From Aquimarina brevivitae (GTDB taxonomy: Bacteria > Bacteroidota > Bacteroidia > Flavobacteriales > Flavobacteriaceae), in assembly GCF_004216895.1 (NCBI RefSeq), contig NZ_SGXE01000001.1, positions 1,346,208 through 1,410,207 of the forward strand: a stretch of DNA of 64,000 bases, given 5' to 3'. Below the pieces are notes generated by a model, which worked only from the letters and a program-made list of their open reading frames with translations, had not been told where the DNA came from and did no database searches. The translations under genes and the position numbers were made by a program. Below, piece by piece: positions 54,757 to 62,926 of the stretch; positions within the stretch are counted from its first letter, which is position 1, and every line of letters starts with the position of its first letter.

Positions 54757-56124
54757 ATGCTGAATATTGGAAGTAGTAAATTGAATAAAACAGTGGATCT
54801 TTCTGGATATACTGCGTATAAAAAAGTGATGCATAAGGGAGATCATAAGAAATTTTCGAGATTTTTAGGAGCGTTTGCTATTATGTCGATAATCATCTTA
54901 TTTCTTCCGTGGACACAGAATATTTCGGGTTCAGGTTATGTTACTACCTTGACTCCAGATCAAAGACCTCAAACCATACAATCACCAATACCAGGTAAGA
55001 TTGAAAAGTGGTATGTAAGAGAAGGAGATTTTGTGACCAAAGGGGATACGATACTTTTTATATCCGAAATTAAAAATGAATATTTTGATCCCAAATTAGT
55101 AGAACGTACTGGGCAACAAATTCAATCTAAAAATTTTGCTTTAAATTCTTATAAAGGAAAAGTAAATGCACTAAATGCTCAAATACAAGCCTTGAAAAAC
55201 GAGCGGGTCTTAAAGTTAGAACAGGCTAAAAATAAATTGATGCAGGCTAATCTTAAGGTAAAAAGCGACAGTATTGATTTAGAAGCAGCTAAAACTAATT
55301 TAACCATTGCCGAGCGGCAGTTTAATCGTATACAGCAATTAGAGAAAGAGGGCTTAAAGTCACTTACTGAAGTTGAAGGGAAACGGTTGAAACTACAAGA
55401 AACACAGGCTAAATTGATATCTCAAGAAAATAAACTTTTAGCAAGTAAGAACGAAGTTATCAATGCACGGGTAGAATTAAATAGAGTTCAGGCGGAATAT
55501 ACGGATAAGGTATCCAAAGCCCAAAGCGATATGTTCACCGCACAATCCAGTCAATACGACGCAGAAGCGCAGGTTACCAAGTTAGAAAATGAGTATACCA
55601 ATTACGAGATGCGGAACGATTTATATTATATCAGAGCACCTCAGAGCGGTTATATCAATAAGGCGATAAAGGCAGGTATCGGAGAAACCTTTAAGGAGGG
55701 AGAGGAATTAGTTGGGATAATGCCTTCAAAATATGATTTAGCCGTAGAGACCTTTGTAGAGCCAATCGATTTACCTTTGGTACACCTTGGCGAAGAGGTA
55801 AGAATTCAGTTTGATGGTTGGCCGGCAATTGTTTTTAGTGGTTGGCCTAATGTATCCTATGGTACTTATGGTGGCAAAGTGGTGGCAATTGAAACCTTTA
55901 TTAGTAAAAACGGTAAATATCGAATATTACTCGCGCCGGATGAAAATGATCATCCCTGGCCTACGGATATTAGAGTAGGATCTGGAGCAATGACCATTGC
56001 CTTATTAGAAGATGTACCTATTTGGTTTGAGCTATGGAGACAGCTTAATGGCTTTCCTCCTAATTATTATAATCCAGAGTCCACCTCTTCAAAAGGAAAT
56101 ATTAATAAACCAGAAAAAAAGTAG
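54757..56124 (+). CDS. HlyD-family membrane fusion protein
   Basis: A 455-residue periplasmic adaptor linking the ABC exporter to the outer-membrane channel. One N-terminal membrane helix (about 37-54, after a cytoplasmic start), lipoyl half-motif QSPIPGKIEKWYVREGDFVT, a long alpha-hairpin coiled coil (about 110-285, rich in Lys, Gln, Leu, Ala), the returning lipoyl half IRAPQSGYINKAIKAGIGET and a beta-barrel domain. It starts 8 bases after the ABC gene and precedes the TolC-like gene by 23 bases. Confidence 0.9.
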   Translation: MLNIGSSKLNKTVDLSGYTAYKKVMHKGDHKKFSRFLGAFAIMSIIILFLPWTQNISGSGYVTTLTPDQRPQTIQSPIPGKIEKWYVREGDFVTKGDTILFISEIKNEYFDPKLVERTGQQIQSKNFALNSYKGKVNALNAQIQALKNERVLKLEQAKNKLMQANLKVKSDSIDLEAAKTNLTIAERQFNRIQQLEKEGLKSLTEVEGKRLKLQETQAKLISQENKLLASKNEVINARVELNRVQAEYTDKVSKAQSDMFTAQSSQYDAEAQVTKLENEYTNYEMRNDLYYIRAPQSGYINKAIKAGIGETFKEGEELVGIMPSKYDLAVETFVEPIDLPLVHLGEEVRIQFDGWPAIVFSGWPNVSYGTYGGKVVAIETFISKNGKYRILLAPDENDHPWPTDIRVGSGAMTIALLEDVPIWFELWRQLNGFPPNYYNPESTSSKGNINKPEKK

Positions 56125-56147
56125 TTTACGTCTTAAGAAAAAAGTAA

Positions 56148-57566
56148 ATGAGGATAGTTAGTATCAAAATAGTATGGTTTTGTTTCTTTTTTAATTCCCT
56201 GTCAGGTACCAGTCAAACGGTTCAGGATACGCTGGTAATGAATTTTAAAGAATATCTAGGTTATGTAAAGAAATATCATCCTGTTGCCAAACAAGCAAAT
56301 TTGGTACTTAATAATGCAGAGGCTAATTTATTAAAATCAAGAGGGGGTTTTGACCCCAAGCTGGAAGTCGATTACAGTCAAAAGGAATTTAAAGAAACGG
56401 AGTATTATGATATTTTGAACGCTACGTTTAAAATCCCAACATGGTTTGGAATAGAACTTAAAGGTAAATTTGAACAAAATGAAGGCGTTTATCTAAATCC
56501 CGAAAGAACAGTACCAGACGATGGGTTGTATAGTGCAGGTATATCCGTACCTGTAGCTCAAGGGCTGTTAATCAATGATAGAATGGCTACGTTAAAAAAG
56601 GCCAAAGCTTTTGAAGGGCAATCACAAGCGGATAGAGATTTATTAATTAACGATATTCTTTTTGAAGCAAGTTTAGCATATTTCAATTGGTTAAAAGCCT
56701 ATCAGGAACGTATGTTATTTAGTGATTTTGTAGATAATGCGTTTCAACGTTTTCAGGGTGTAAAAAGAAGTGCTGAAGCAGGGGACAAAGCAATCATTGA
56801 TACCGTTGAAGCTAAAATAGCGTATCAAAATAGAAATTTAAGTTTAGTGCAAGCAGATTTAGACCTCACTAAAGCGCGTTTAGAACTGTCGAACTATTTA
56901 TGGTTAGGTAATAATATACCGGTAGAATTAAGAGCATCAGTGATACCTGATGTAGCATTAGAGAATTATATTGATCAGGCTTTGCAGATCAACGGACGAT
57001 TATTAAGTGATTTTGATCAAGAAAACCATCCTAAGCTGAGGTCACTAGGTTTTAAAATAGAAGGTTTAGAAATCGATAAGCGGCTTAAAGCTAATAAATT
57101 ATTGCCTTATATTGGGTTGGAATATAATTTCTTGACGGAGACTCCAGATGTCACTGATTCATTCAATACCGCTAATTATAAAGCAGGTCTTACGTTCAAT
57201 TTCCCTTTATTTTTAAGAAAAGAGCGCGGGGATCTTCGATTGGCTAAAAATAAATTACAAGACGTAGAGTATGAGCGGTTAAGTACTGCATTACAACTAA
57301 AAAATAAGGTATTAGCCGTCTACGCGGAAGTTGAATCGTTACAGGATCAAAATGATCTCATTACTAATATTGTACAGGATTATGTGGCACTGTTGAATGC
57401 TGAAACCCGAAAATTTAGTTTTGGGGAAAGTTCAGTGTTTTTAATTAACTCTAGAGAAAAAAGTCTCATAGATGCGCGCTTAAAAAATATTCAGGTACAA
57501 ATTAAATGGCTCGAGGCTAAGGCAAAACTTTTCAAAACCTTAGCGATTAATCCTACGGACTTGTGA
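56148..57566 (+). CDS. TolC-family outer-membrane channel protein
   Basis: A 472-residue outer-membrane efflux protein. Signal peptide (MRIVSIKIVWFCFFFNSLSG), then two structural repeats of the TolC fold: long amphipathic helices with Ala/Asn/Leu spacing (LVLNNAEANLLKSRGGFDPK; DILFEASLAYFNWLKAYQER; IAYQNRNLSLVQADLDLTKA) separated by outer-membrane strand regions. It completes the tripartite system with the preceding HlyD and ABC proteins. No RTX-like substrate gene is adjacent. Confidence 0.88.
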   Translation: MRIVSIKIVWFCFFFNSLSGTSQTVQDTLVMNFKEYLGYVKKYHPVAKQANLVLNNAEANLLKSRGGFDPKLEVDYSQKEFKETEYYDILNATFKIPTWFGIELKGKFEQNEGVYLNPERTVPDDGLYSAGISVPVAQGLLINDRMATLKKAKAFEGQSQADRDLLINDILFEASLAYFNWLKAYQERMLFSDFVDNAFQRFQGVKRSAEAGDKAIIDTVEAKIAYQNRNLSLVQADLDLTKARLELSNYLWLGNNIPVELRASVIPDVALENYIDQALQINGRLLSDFDQENHPKLRSLGFKIEGLEIDKRLKANKLLPYIGLEYNFLTETPDVTDSFNTANYKAGLTFNFPLFLRKERGDLRLAKNKLQDVEYERLSTALQLKNKVLAVYAEVESLQDQNDLITNIVQDYVALLNAETRKFSFGESSVFLINSREKSLIDARLKNIQVQIKWLEAKAKLFKTLAINPTDL

Positions 57567-57651
57567 TACTAATAGGTAGAAAGTGCATTTATAAAAATTC
57601 TAGTAATTCTCGTCTAGGCTATCTATAACCTGTTTTATACAGCATAAGCCA

Positions 57652-58086
57652 CTATAGATCGATAGCATCGATATGTGGATGATTTTCATCGTACTGTACT
57701 TTTTGTTGATTTAACTTTTGCATAAACGAAGAATTCTTTTCAAGAAATTTATCATTTTTAAAAAGTACGTATTTACCCTGTCCGTGGATGTTAAGTGTCG
57801 GTAAATTATAGATATAAAGTTGATAAAATGGAATTGCCCATACAAAATACTGTAAACCTTTATTTACGCGTATCACGATACCTCTTGGTCGTAGTTCAAT
57901 ATGACCGTATTGAGCATTATGTGTTGCAAAATAACTTTTTAAGTTTGGGCTAACTTCTTGTATGGTCAGTTTTTTGGAACGTATTCCTTTTAGCCTTATT
58001 TTTTGCAAAAGTGAGTACCGCTTGCCTACTAATTCATTTAAACTTTTTGATTTTTTTCTTTTCGTAAGTAACGAATCAATAATCAT
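57652..58086 (-). CDS. Conserved hypothetical protein, paralogue of the gene at 12737
   Basis: A 144-residue, mostly basic protein with no signal peptide or membrane helix. The region IELRPRGIVIRVNKGLQYFV followed by WAIPFYQLYIYN and the C-terminal HPHIDAIDL match the 12737-13171 protein in order and spacing. Function unknown. It is followed upstream by a small hypothetical gene 35 bases away on the same strand and convergent with the TolC-like gene. Confidence 0.65.
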   Translation of the reverse strand: MIIDSLLTKRKKSKSLNELVGKRYSLLQKIRLKGIRSKKLTIQEVSPNLKSYFATHNAQYGHIELRPRGIVIRVNKGLQYFVWAIPFYQLYIYNLPTLNIHGQGKYVLFKNDKFLEKNSSFMQKLNQQKVQYDENHPHIDAIDL

Positions 58087-58121
58087 ACAGTTGCTAAATT
58101 AGAAGACTTTCGCTCCATACC

Positions 58122-58343
58122 CTATACGGTAGGCTTTCCTTTCAGCCTTTTTTCAATTTTTTGTTTTTTTACGGTAATTCGCTTCATTAGATCCATTAAT
58201 TCCGGATCATTATTTTTTTTGTAGATTTTATTAATGTCTAAAACTAACTGCTTAGCCTCTCGTGATGCAGAAACTCTGTCACTTGTAGACATATTACTCA
58301 TTTTTCTATTCTCGAATTCTAATGCTTTAGAGATTAATTCCAT
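58122..58343 (-). CDS. Small conserved hypothetical helical protein
   Basis: A 73-residue, fully charged helical protein (MELISKALEFENRKMSNMST, then DLMKRITVKKQKIEKRLKG). No known motif. Its amphipathic helices and basic end suggest a regulator or adaptor, but nothing specific. It shares strand and spacing with the paralogue gene downstream and the YihY gene upstream (88-base gap). The frame fills the space between them, which supports it being real. Confidence 0.6.
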   Translation of the reverse strand: MELISKALEFENRKMSNMSTSDRVSASREAKQLVLDINKIYKKNNDPELMDLMKRITVKKQKIEKRLKGKPTV

Positions 58344-58348
58344 AAAGT

Positions 58349-58373
58349 TTTGTCTAAATAAAATTTGTCTAAA
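58349..58373. repeat. Short direct repeat between two minus-strand genes
   Basis: TTTGTCTAAA occurs at 58349-58358 and 58364-58373, 15 bases apart, in the promoter region of the 58122 gene. Possibly a regulator half-site pair, possibly chance. Confidence 0.3.
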
Positions 58374-58431
58374 ATAGGATTAATGTTGGGTTTGACAATA
58401 GGTTTTAGCTTAGGATTAACAAATAAGTTGT

Positions 58432-59325
58432 TTATTTCATTTTTTCGGCATAAGAAGCGGGTAAAATACCTCGATTGTATTTTTTGGAAATGACTAGGGT
58501 GAACTCAGCTCCAAAAAAAAGTATTAAACTAGAGTAGGAGACCCATAGAAGTATTAAAATGATTGATCCTGCAGCACCAAAAGTACTACCTGGATCAGCC
58601 ATACCAAAATACAGCCCTAGGCCATATTTACCAATAACAAACAAGATGGCGGTTACAAAAGCACCTAGCCATACGTCTTTCCATTTAATTTTTACATCTG
58701 GTAAATATTTGAATATCAGCGCAAAAAGTACAGTTACAAGGCCTAATGAGATTAAGAAATCAATTGCTTGCAATAGGGTGATTACAATTTCAGGGAAACG
58801 TTGTTGTAACCAATCTGTAAGTGCCGTGATTAAGGCTGTTAAAACCAAGGATATTAATAATAGAAAACCAATAATAAGAATAAGTCCTAAAGAAAAGAAA
58901 CGATCTCTAATCATTTTTAGAATTTCGCTTTTTGGATTGGGCTGTACGTTCCAAATTGTATTCAAGGATTTTTGTAGTGAGATAAACATTCCGGTGGCCC
59001 CATATAACAAAGTTATGATTCCTACGATGATCGCAAATGTGGATTGATCGGTATCTGCTACATTTCGCACCATACTATCTACCGCTTGTGCTGACTCAGC
59101 GCCGAGAACATTTTGAATTTCGGTCATTATACGTCCTTTTACTTTACTTTTTTCATAAAAAAGTCCAGTGGTTTGTACAACAATAATTATTAATGCGGGA
59201 AATGAAAATAGTGCATAATAACTTACCGCTGCACTCAGTTGAAAAGGTTGGTTAGAAAGCCAACCATTAAAAGTATTAACGAGTATTGAAATAAAGGATT
59301 TTAAACCTTTCTTGGGCTTGACCAT
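58432..59325 (-). CDS. YihY/virulence factor BrkB-family membrane protein
   Basis: A 297-residue inner-membrane protein with six hydrophobic segments. Family landmarks are QLSAAVSYYALFSFPALIII near the N-terminus, TLLYGATGMFISLQKSLNTI W in the middle and the conserved late segment GAFVTAILFVIGKYGLGLYF with FGAAGSIILILLWVSYSSLI. The family was once thought to be RNase BN; now usually considered a transporter or flippase of unknown substrate. It is divergent from the HELGH protein gene. Confidence 0.88.
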   Translation of the reverse strand: MVKPKKGLKSFISILVNTFNGWLSNQPFQLSAAVSYYALFSFPALIIIVVQTTGLFYEKSKVKGRIMTEIQNVLGAESAQAVDSMVRNVADTDQSTFAIIVGIITLLYGATGMFISLQKSLNTIWNVQPNPKSEILKMIRDRFFSLGLILIIGFLLLISLVLTALITALTDWLQQRFPEIVITLLQAIDFLISLGLVTVLFALIFKYLPDVKIKWKDVWLGAFVTAILFVIGKYGLGLYFGMADPGSTFGAAGSIILILLWVSYSSLILFFGAEFTLVISKKYNRGILPASYAEKMK

Positions 59326-59383
59326 AAGAACAAATTTTTCATTTAAAAGTAGGATAATAGTTAAAAAAGGAGTGCTTAATTAC

Positions 59384-59425
59384 TAAAAAAGATGACGTAA
59401 ATCAGTAAAAGAGTCATCCTTTTTA
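59384..59425 (+). terminator. Terminator-like hairpin in a divergent intergenic region
   Basis: AAAAAAGATGAC (59385-59396) can pair with GTCATC (59413-59418) and, past one bulged C, the T run 59420-59424. A shorter competing hairpin uses ATCC (59416-59419) and GGAT with the same T run as loop. No gene ends here, so it is either a leader attenuator of the 59476 gene, a short RNA, or chance. Confidence 0.35.
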
Positions 59426-59475
59426 GGATATGAATTAATAAGTTTTGACTTCAGCATATATTTTAGTTTTTTACG

Positions 59476-60108
59476 ATGAGAAAATTAAAGTTATTTATCC
59501 CCATAACGCTATTTACATTTATGCTTACCGATTCAAATTCATATCCTAATATTTTGTATCAAGAAAATAAACAAATACCCGTAGAAATTTATGATGAGGT
59601 AAAAAAAGCATTGTCTTTTTATCCTGAACTGGAGAATATTACAATTGACTTTGAGATAAGAGATACGCAAAGAAAATCTTTTATGAAAGCCCAACCTAAG
59701 TTTAGAACATTACTTAAAGGAAGGCGGAATCGAGCTTATAAAATATTAATCAGTAAACGATTTACGGTAGATGGACTAACACTTGCTTTAAAAGATTTAC
59801 CAAAAGATGTTTTGGTAGGTTGGATTGGTCATGAGTTGGGGCATATCATGGATTATAAAGAGAGAAGTACCTTAAATCTATTATTCTTCGGGATTAAATA
59901 TTTGATTTCAGGGCCATTTATCAGAAAAGCCGAATACTTAGCAGATTATCACGCGGTGGCAAACGGTATGGCAGACTATATTCTTAAAACTAAACATTTT
60001 ATTCTAAATCATAGCGAATTGTCGGATGGCTACAAAGAACGAATAAAAAGGTTTTATGTTTCTCCAGATAGAATTTTGTTGTTAGTAAATGAATTGCAAA
60101 CCAATTAA
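59476..60108 (+). CDS. Putative exported HExxH metallopeptidase-like protein
   Basis: A 210-residue protein with an N-terminal hydrophobic signal segment (MRKLKLFIPITLFTFMLTDS). The motif VGWIGHELGHIMDY holds H119-E120-x-x-H123, and E153 in EYLADYHAVANG (ExxxD) lies 29 residues further, the gluzincin layout with Glu as third zinc ligand. That pattern supports a zinc peptidase, though overall length is small and no family name comes to mind. A membrane-like segment FFGIKYLISGPF follows the motif. It precedes the HD-domain gene by 44 bases on the same strand. Confidence 0.65.
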   Translation: MRKLKLFIPITLFTFMLTDSNSYPNILYQENKQIPVEIYDEVKKALSFYPELENITIDFEIRDTQRKSFMKAQPKFRTLLKGRRNRAYKILISKRFTVDGLTLALKDLPKDVLVGWIGHELGHIMDYKERSTLNLLFFGIKYLISGPFIRKAEYLADYHAVANGMADYILKTKHFILNHSELSDGYKERIKRFYVSPDRILLLVNELQTN

Positions 60109-60152
60109 TACAGTCATTTCGCTTTTTTTATTCAAAACTAAATATACTAGGC

Positions 60153-61394
60153 ATGACACAATTAGTCGATAACGCTGAGGCATATATCTTTAAACTTTTT
60201 AAAGAAAATCTGCCTAGCATCTACATCTACCATAATTTTTTACATACGCAACGTGTGGTGGAAAGTAGTGCGGAAATTTTAGAAAACACGGATGTTACAG
60301 ACGAGGAAAAAGAGATTGTGTTGTTAGCCGCTTGGTTTCATGATAGTGGCTACGTCAAAGGTGATGAAAATCACGAGGAAAAATCGGTACTTATTGCGGA
60401 AGAATTTCTTAAAAAACATAAAACTAAGAATCACATAATTGAAAACGTTATTCGATGTATACGAGTTACTAAAAATGGCGAAAAACCCACCACGCTTTTA
60501 GAAGAAATCATTAAAGATGCAGATTCATCTCATTTTGCTAAAGACTATTTTAAAGACGTTAGTGAATTACTACGCCAAGAAATTAATTTGTTAGGTATAG
60601 CATCATACGGGGCTAAGGAATGGCGAGACGAAAACATTAAGTTGTTTACGCAGACCCATAAGTATTATACTAAATACGCTATCCTTAATTGGGATCCGAT
60701 TAAAAATGATCATTTGATTAGCTTATTGAAGAAAAACAAAAAAAGGAAAAAGAAGCAAAAAAAAGAAGTCCTAAAAGCACAGCTCAAAGCCAAATATAAA
60801 GACCAAAGCCCGGAAAGAGGAATACAAACATTATATAGAGTAACACTGCGGAATCATATTAAGCTAAGTGATATTGCAGACACTAAAGCGAATATCTTAC
60901 TCTCTGTAAATGCAATCATCATTTCTTTGGCACTGGCTAACCTTATTCCTAAACTAGATGCACCATCTAACAAACATTTATTAATACCAAGTTTAGTATT
61001 GGTGCTGTTTAGTGTCGCTTCTATCATTCTTTCTATTATGTCTACTCAGCCTAAAGTAACCGGAGGAGAATTTACCCAGGAGCAAGTAAAAAACAAAAAA
61101 GTAAATCTGCTCTTTTTTGGTAATTTTTATAAGATGCCTTACGAAAAATATCAAAAAGCTATTGATCAGGTAATAGAAGATAAGCAATATGTTTACCAGA
61201 TGTTAACGAAGGACTTGTACCTGTTAGGTCTTGTGTTAAAGAAAAAATACACCTTACTTAAAACCACTTATATTGTGTTTATGATTGGTATTATTTTGTC
61301 AGTTATAGCCTTTATTATCGCTTTTTGGGGAATGGAGTGGGTAAATGAAGTAAGTACAACAGTATTAATAAAATCAACAACATGGCTATCATAG
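60153..61394 (+). CDS. HD-domain protein fused to Pycsar-effector-like (PycTM, DUF5706) membrane domain
   Basis: A 413-residue fusion. The N-terminal HD phosphohydrolase domain (1-190) shows H31 (YHNFLHT), the HD pair H63-D64 (AAWFHDSGY), HEEKS and IIKDADSSHF with D122/D124. A lysine-rich helix (190-220) leads to a membrane domain: LSDIADTKANILLSVNAIII (from 238) with TM1 and TM2 (about 248-296) and a third TM (372-394). That DxKAxxLLxxN segment is typical of Pycsar effector proteins, which depolarise the membrane when a cyclic nucleotide is made during phage infection. No cyclase is adjacent. Its end overlaps the GH3 gene by 13 bases. Confidence 0.8.
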   Translation: MTQLVDNAEAYIFKLFKENLPSIYIYHNFLHTQRVVESSAEILENTDVTDEEKEIVLLAAWFHDSGYVKGDENHEEKSVLIAEEFLKKHKTKNHIIENVIRCIRVTKNGEKPTTLLEEIIKDADSSHFAKDYFKDVSELLRQEINLLGIASYGAKEWRDENIKLFTQTHKYYTKYAILNWDPIKNDHLISLLKKNKKRKKKQKKEVLKAQLKAKYKDQSPERGIQTLYRVTLRNHIKLSDIADTKANILLSVNAIIISLALANLIPKLDAPSNKHLLIPSLVLVLFSVASIILSIMSTQPKVTGGEFTQEQVKNKKVNLLFFGNFYKMPYEKYQKAIDQVIEDKQYVYQMLTKDLYLLGLVLKKKYTLLKTTYIVFMIGIILSVIAFIIAFWGMEWVNEVSTTVLIKSTTWLS

Positions 61395-62920
61395 GATCAT
61401 TAATTAAAGGAGCAGTTCACCTTAAAGATACACTGACCACAGAAGTGGATCACATCGAAGCGCAGCAAAGAGAGCTGGAAAAATTATTGGTAAAAGCTAA
61501 GGACACCAAATTTGGTAAAACCTTTAAATTTGATGAAATCTTAAAATCAAGCGATTTACAAAAAGCATTTGCCGAGCAAGTTCCCTATTTTGATTATCAT
61601 CAAATTTATGAACAATGGTGGAGTCAGTTATTAGAGGGAGAAGAACATGTTACCTGGCCGGGAATACCTGATTATTATGCATTGAGCTCTGGTACAACTG
61701 GTAAAACAAGCAAGCGTATTCCTGTCACTCAAGATATGATTGAATCCATTCGATCGGCAGGAATAAAACAAGTAGAAGCCTTAGCTAATTTTGATTTACC
61801 GGCATCATTTTATGAAAAGGAAATTATGATGTTAGGGAGTTCCACTGATCTTAAAGAAAAAGATGATCATTTAGAGGGCGAGATTAGTGGTATTAGTGCT
61901 AGTAATATTCCATTTTGGTTTGAAGGCTATTATAAACCCGGCAAAGAAATTGCTCAAATAGACAATTGGGATGATCGGGTTAAAAGGATTGCACAAAAGG
62001 CAAAAGATTGGGATATCGGAGCGTTGTCTGGTATTCCTTCTTGGATGGAGTTGATGATACAGGAGGTTATTGATTATCACGGGGTAAAAACCATACACGA
62101 TATTTGGCCTAACCTACAGGTATATACCTCTGGCGGAGTAGCTTTTGAACCTTATGAAAAAAGCTTCAATAGTTTACTAGCGCATCCGATCACAGTTATT
62201 GATACATATTTAGCATCTGAAGGATTTTTAGCCTATCAGCAAAGACCAGAAACAAATGCTATGAAGCTAATTACGGACAACGGAATCTATTTTGAGTTTG
62301 TCCCATTTAAACCAGAATATATCAATTCAGATGGTTCCCTAAAACAAGAGGCTCCAAGTTTGGATTTGTCTCAAGTAGAAGAAGGACAGGATTATGTACT
62401 ACTTATTAGTACAGTTTCTGGAGCTTGGCGATACCTTATTGGTGATACTATTGAGTTTACAAATAAAGAGCGTGCAGAAATAAAAATAACAGGTAGAACT
62501 AAATTTTTTCTGAATGTAGTAGGATCACAGCTCTCAGTTAATAAAATGAACACAGCTTTACGAGAATTGGAAAAACAGTTTGACATAAAAATACCTGAAT
62601 TTACGCTTGCAGCGACTCGGATTGATGGAGAATTTTACCATCATTGGTACTTAGGTACAGAAACTGATGTAGCTTACAAAAAACTCGCTTCAGCTTTGGA
62701 TGAGAGTTTGCAGAATGCCAATAAAAATTATAAGGTAGCTAGAAGCAAAGCCTTAAAAGGAGTTAAAGTGACTACCATTTCTCCACAATTATTTGCCGAA
62801 TGGAGTGGAGCGCAAAAGAAAAAAGGAGGACAGGTAAAAATGGAGCGTGTTATGTCTGAAGAAAAGTTTAAAGACTGGGAGTCATTTATAAAAAAGCAAT
62901 TAAATCCAAGTTTAGGGTAA
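61382..62920 (+). CDS. GH3-family acyl-adenylate-forming protein
   Basis: A 512-residue member of the GH3 (auxin-responsive promoter) fold, ANL-type enzymes that adenylate a carboxylic acid and often join it to an amino acid. The ATP loop is YYALSSGTTGKTSKRIPVT (about 98-116), with VYTSGGVAFEPYEKSF in the middle, DTYLASEGFLAYQ and WRYLIGDTIEFTNKE near the hinge, then KITGRTKFFLNVVGSQLS. In plants they conjugate jasmonate or auxin; the bacterial substrate is unknown. It is translationally coupled to the HD/PycTM gene and followed after 6 bases by a phosphoesterase. Confidence 0.85.
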   Translation: MAIIGSLIKGAVHLKDTLTTEVDHIEAQQRELEKLLVKAKDTKFGKTFKFDEILKSSDLQKAFAEQVPYFDYHQIYEQWWSQLLEGEEHVTWPGIPDYYALSSGTTGKTSKRIPVTQDMIESIRSAGIKQVEALANFDLPASFYEKEIMMLGSSTDLKEKDDHLEGEISGISASNIPFWFEGYYKPGKEIAQIDNWDDRVKRIAQKAKDWDIGALSGIPSWMELMIQEVIDYHGVKTIHDIWPNLQVYTSGGVAFEPYEKSFNSLLAHPITVIDTYLASEGFLAYQQRPETNAMKLITDNGIYFEFVPFKPEYINSDGSLKQEAPSLDLSQVEEGQDYVLLISTVSGAWRYLIGDTIEFTNKERAEIKITGRTKFFLNVVGSQLSVNKMNTALRELEKQFDIKIPEFTLAATRIDGEFYHHWYLGTETDVAYKKLASALDESLQNANKNYKVARSKALKGVKVTTISPQLFAEWSGAQKKKGGQVKMERVMSEEKFKDWESFIKKQLNPSLG

Positions 62921-62926
62921 AATTAT

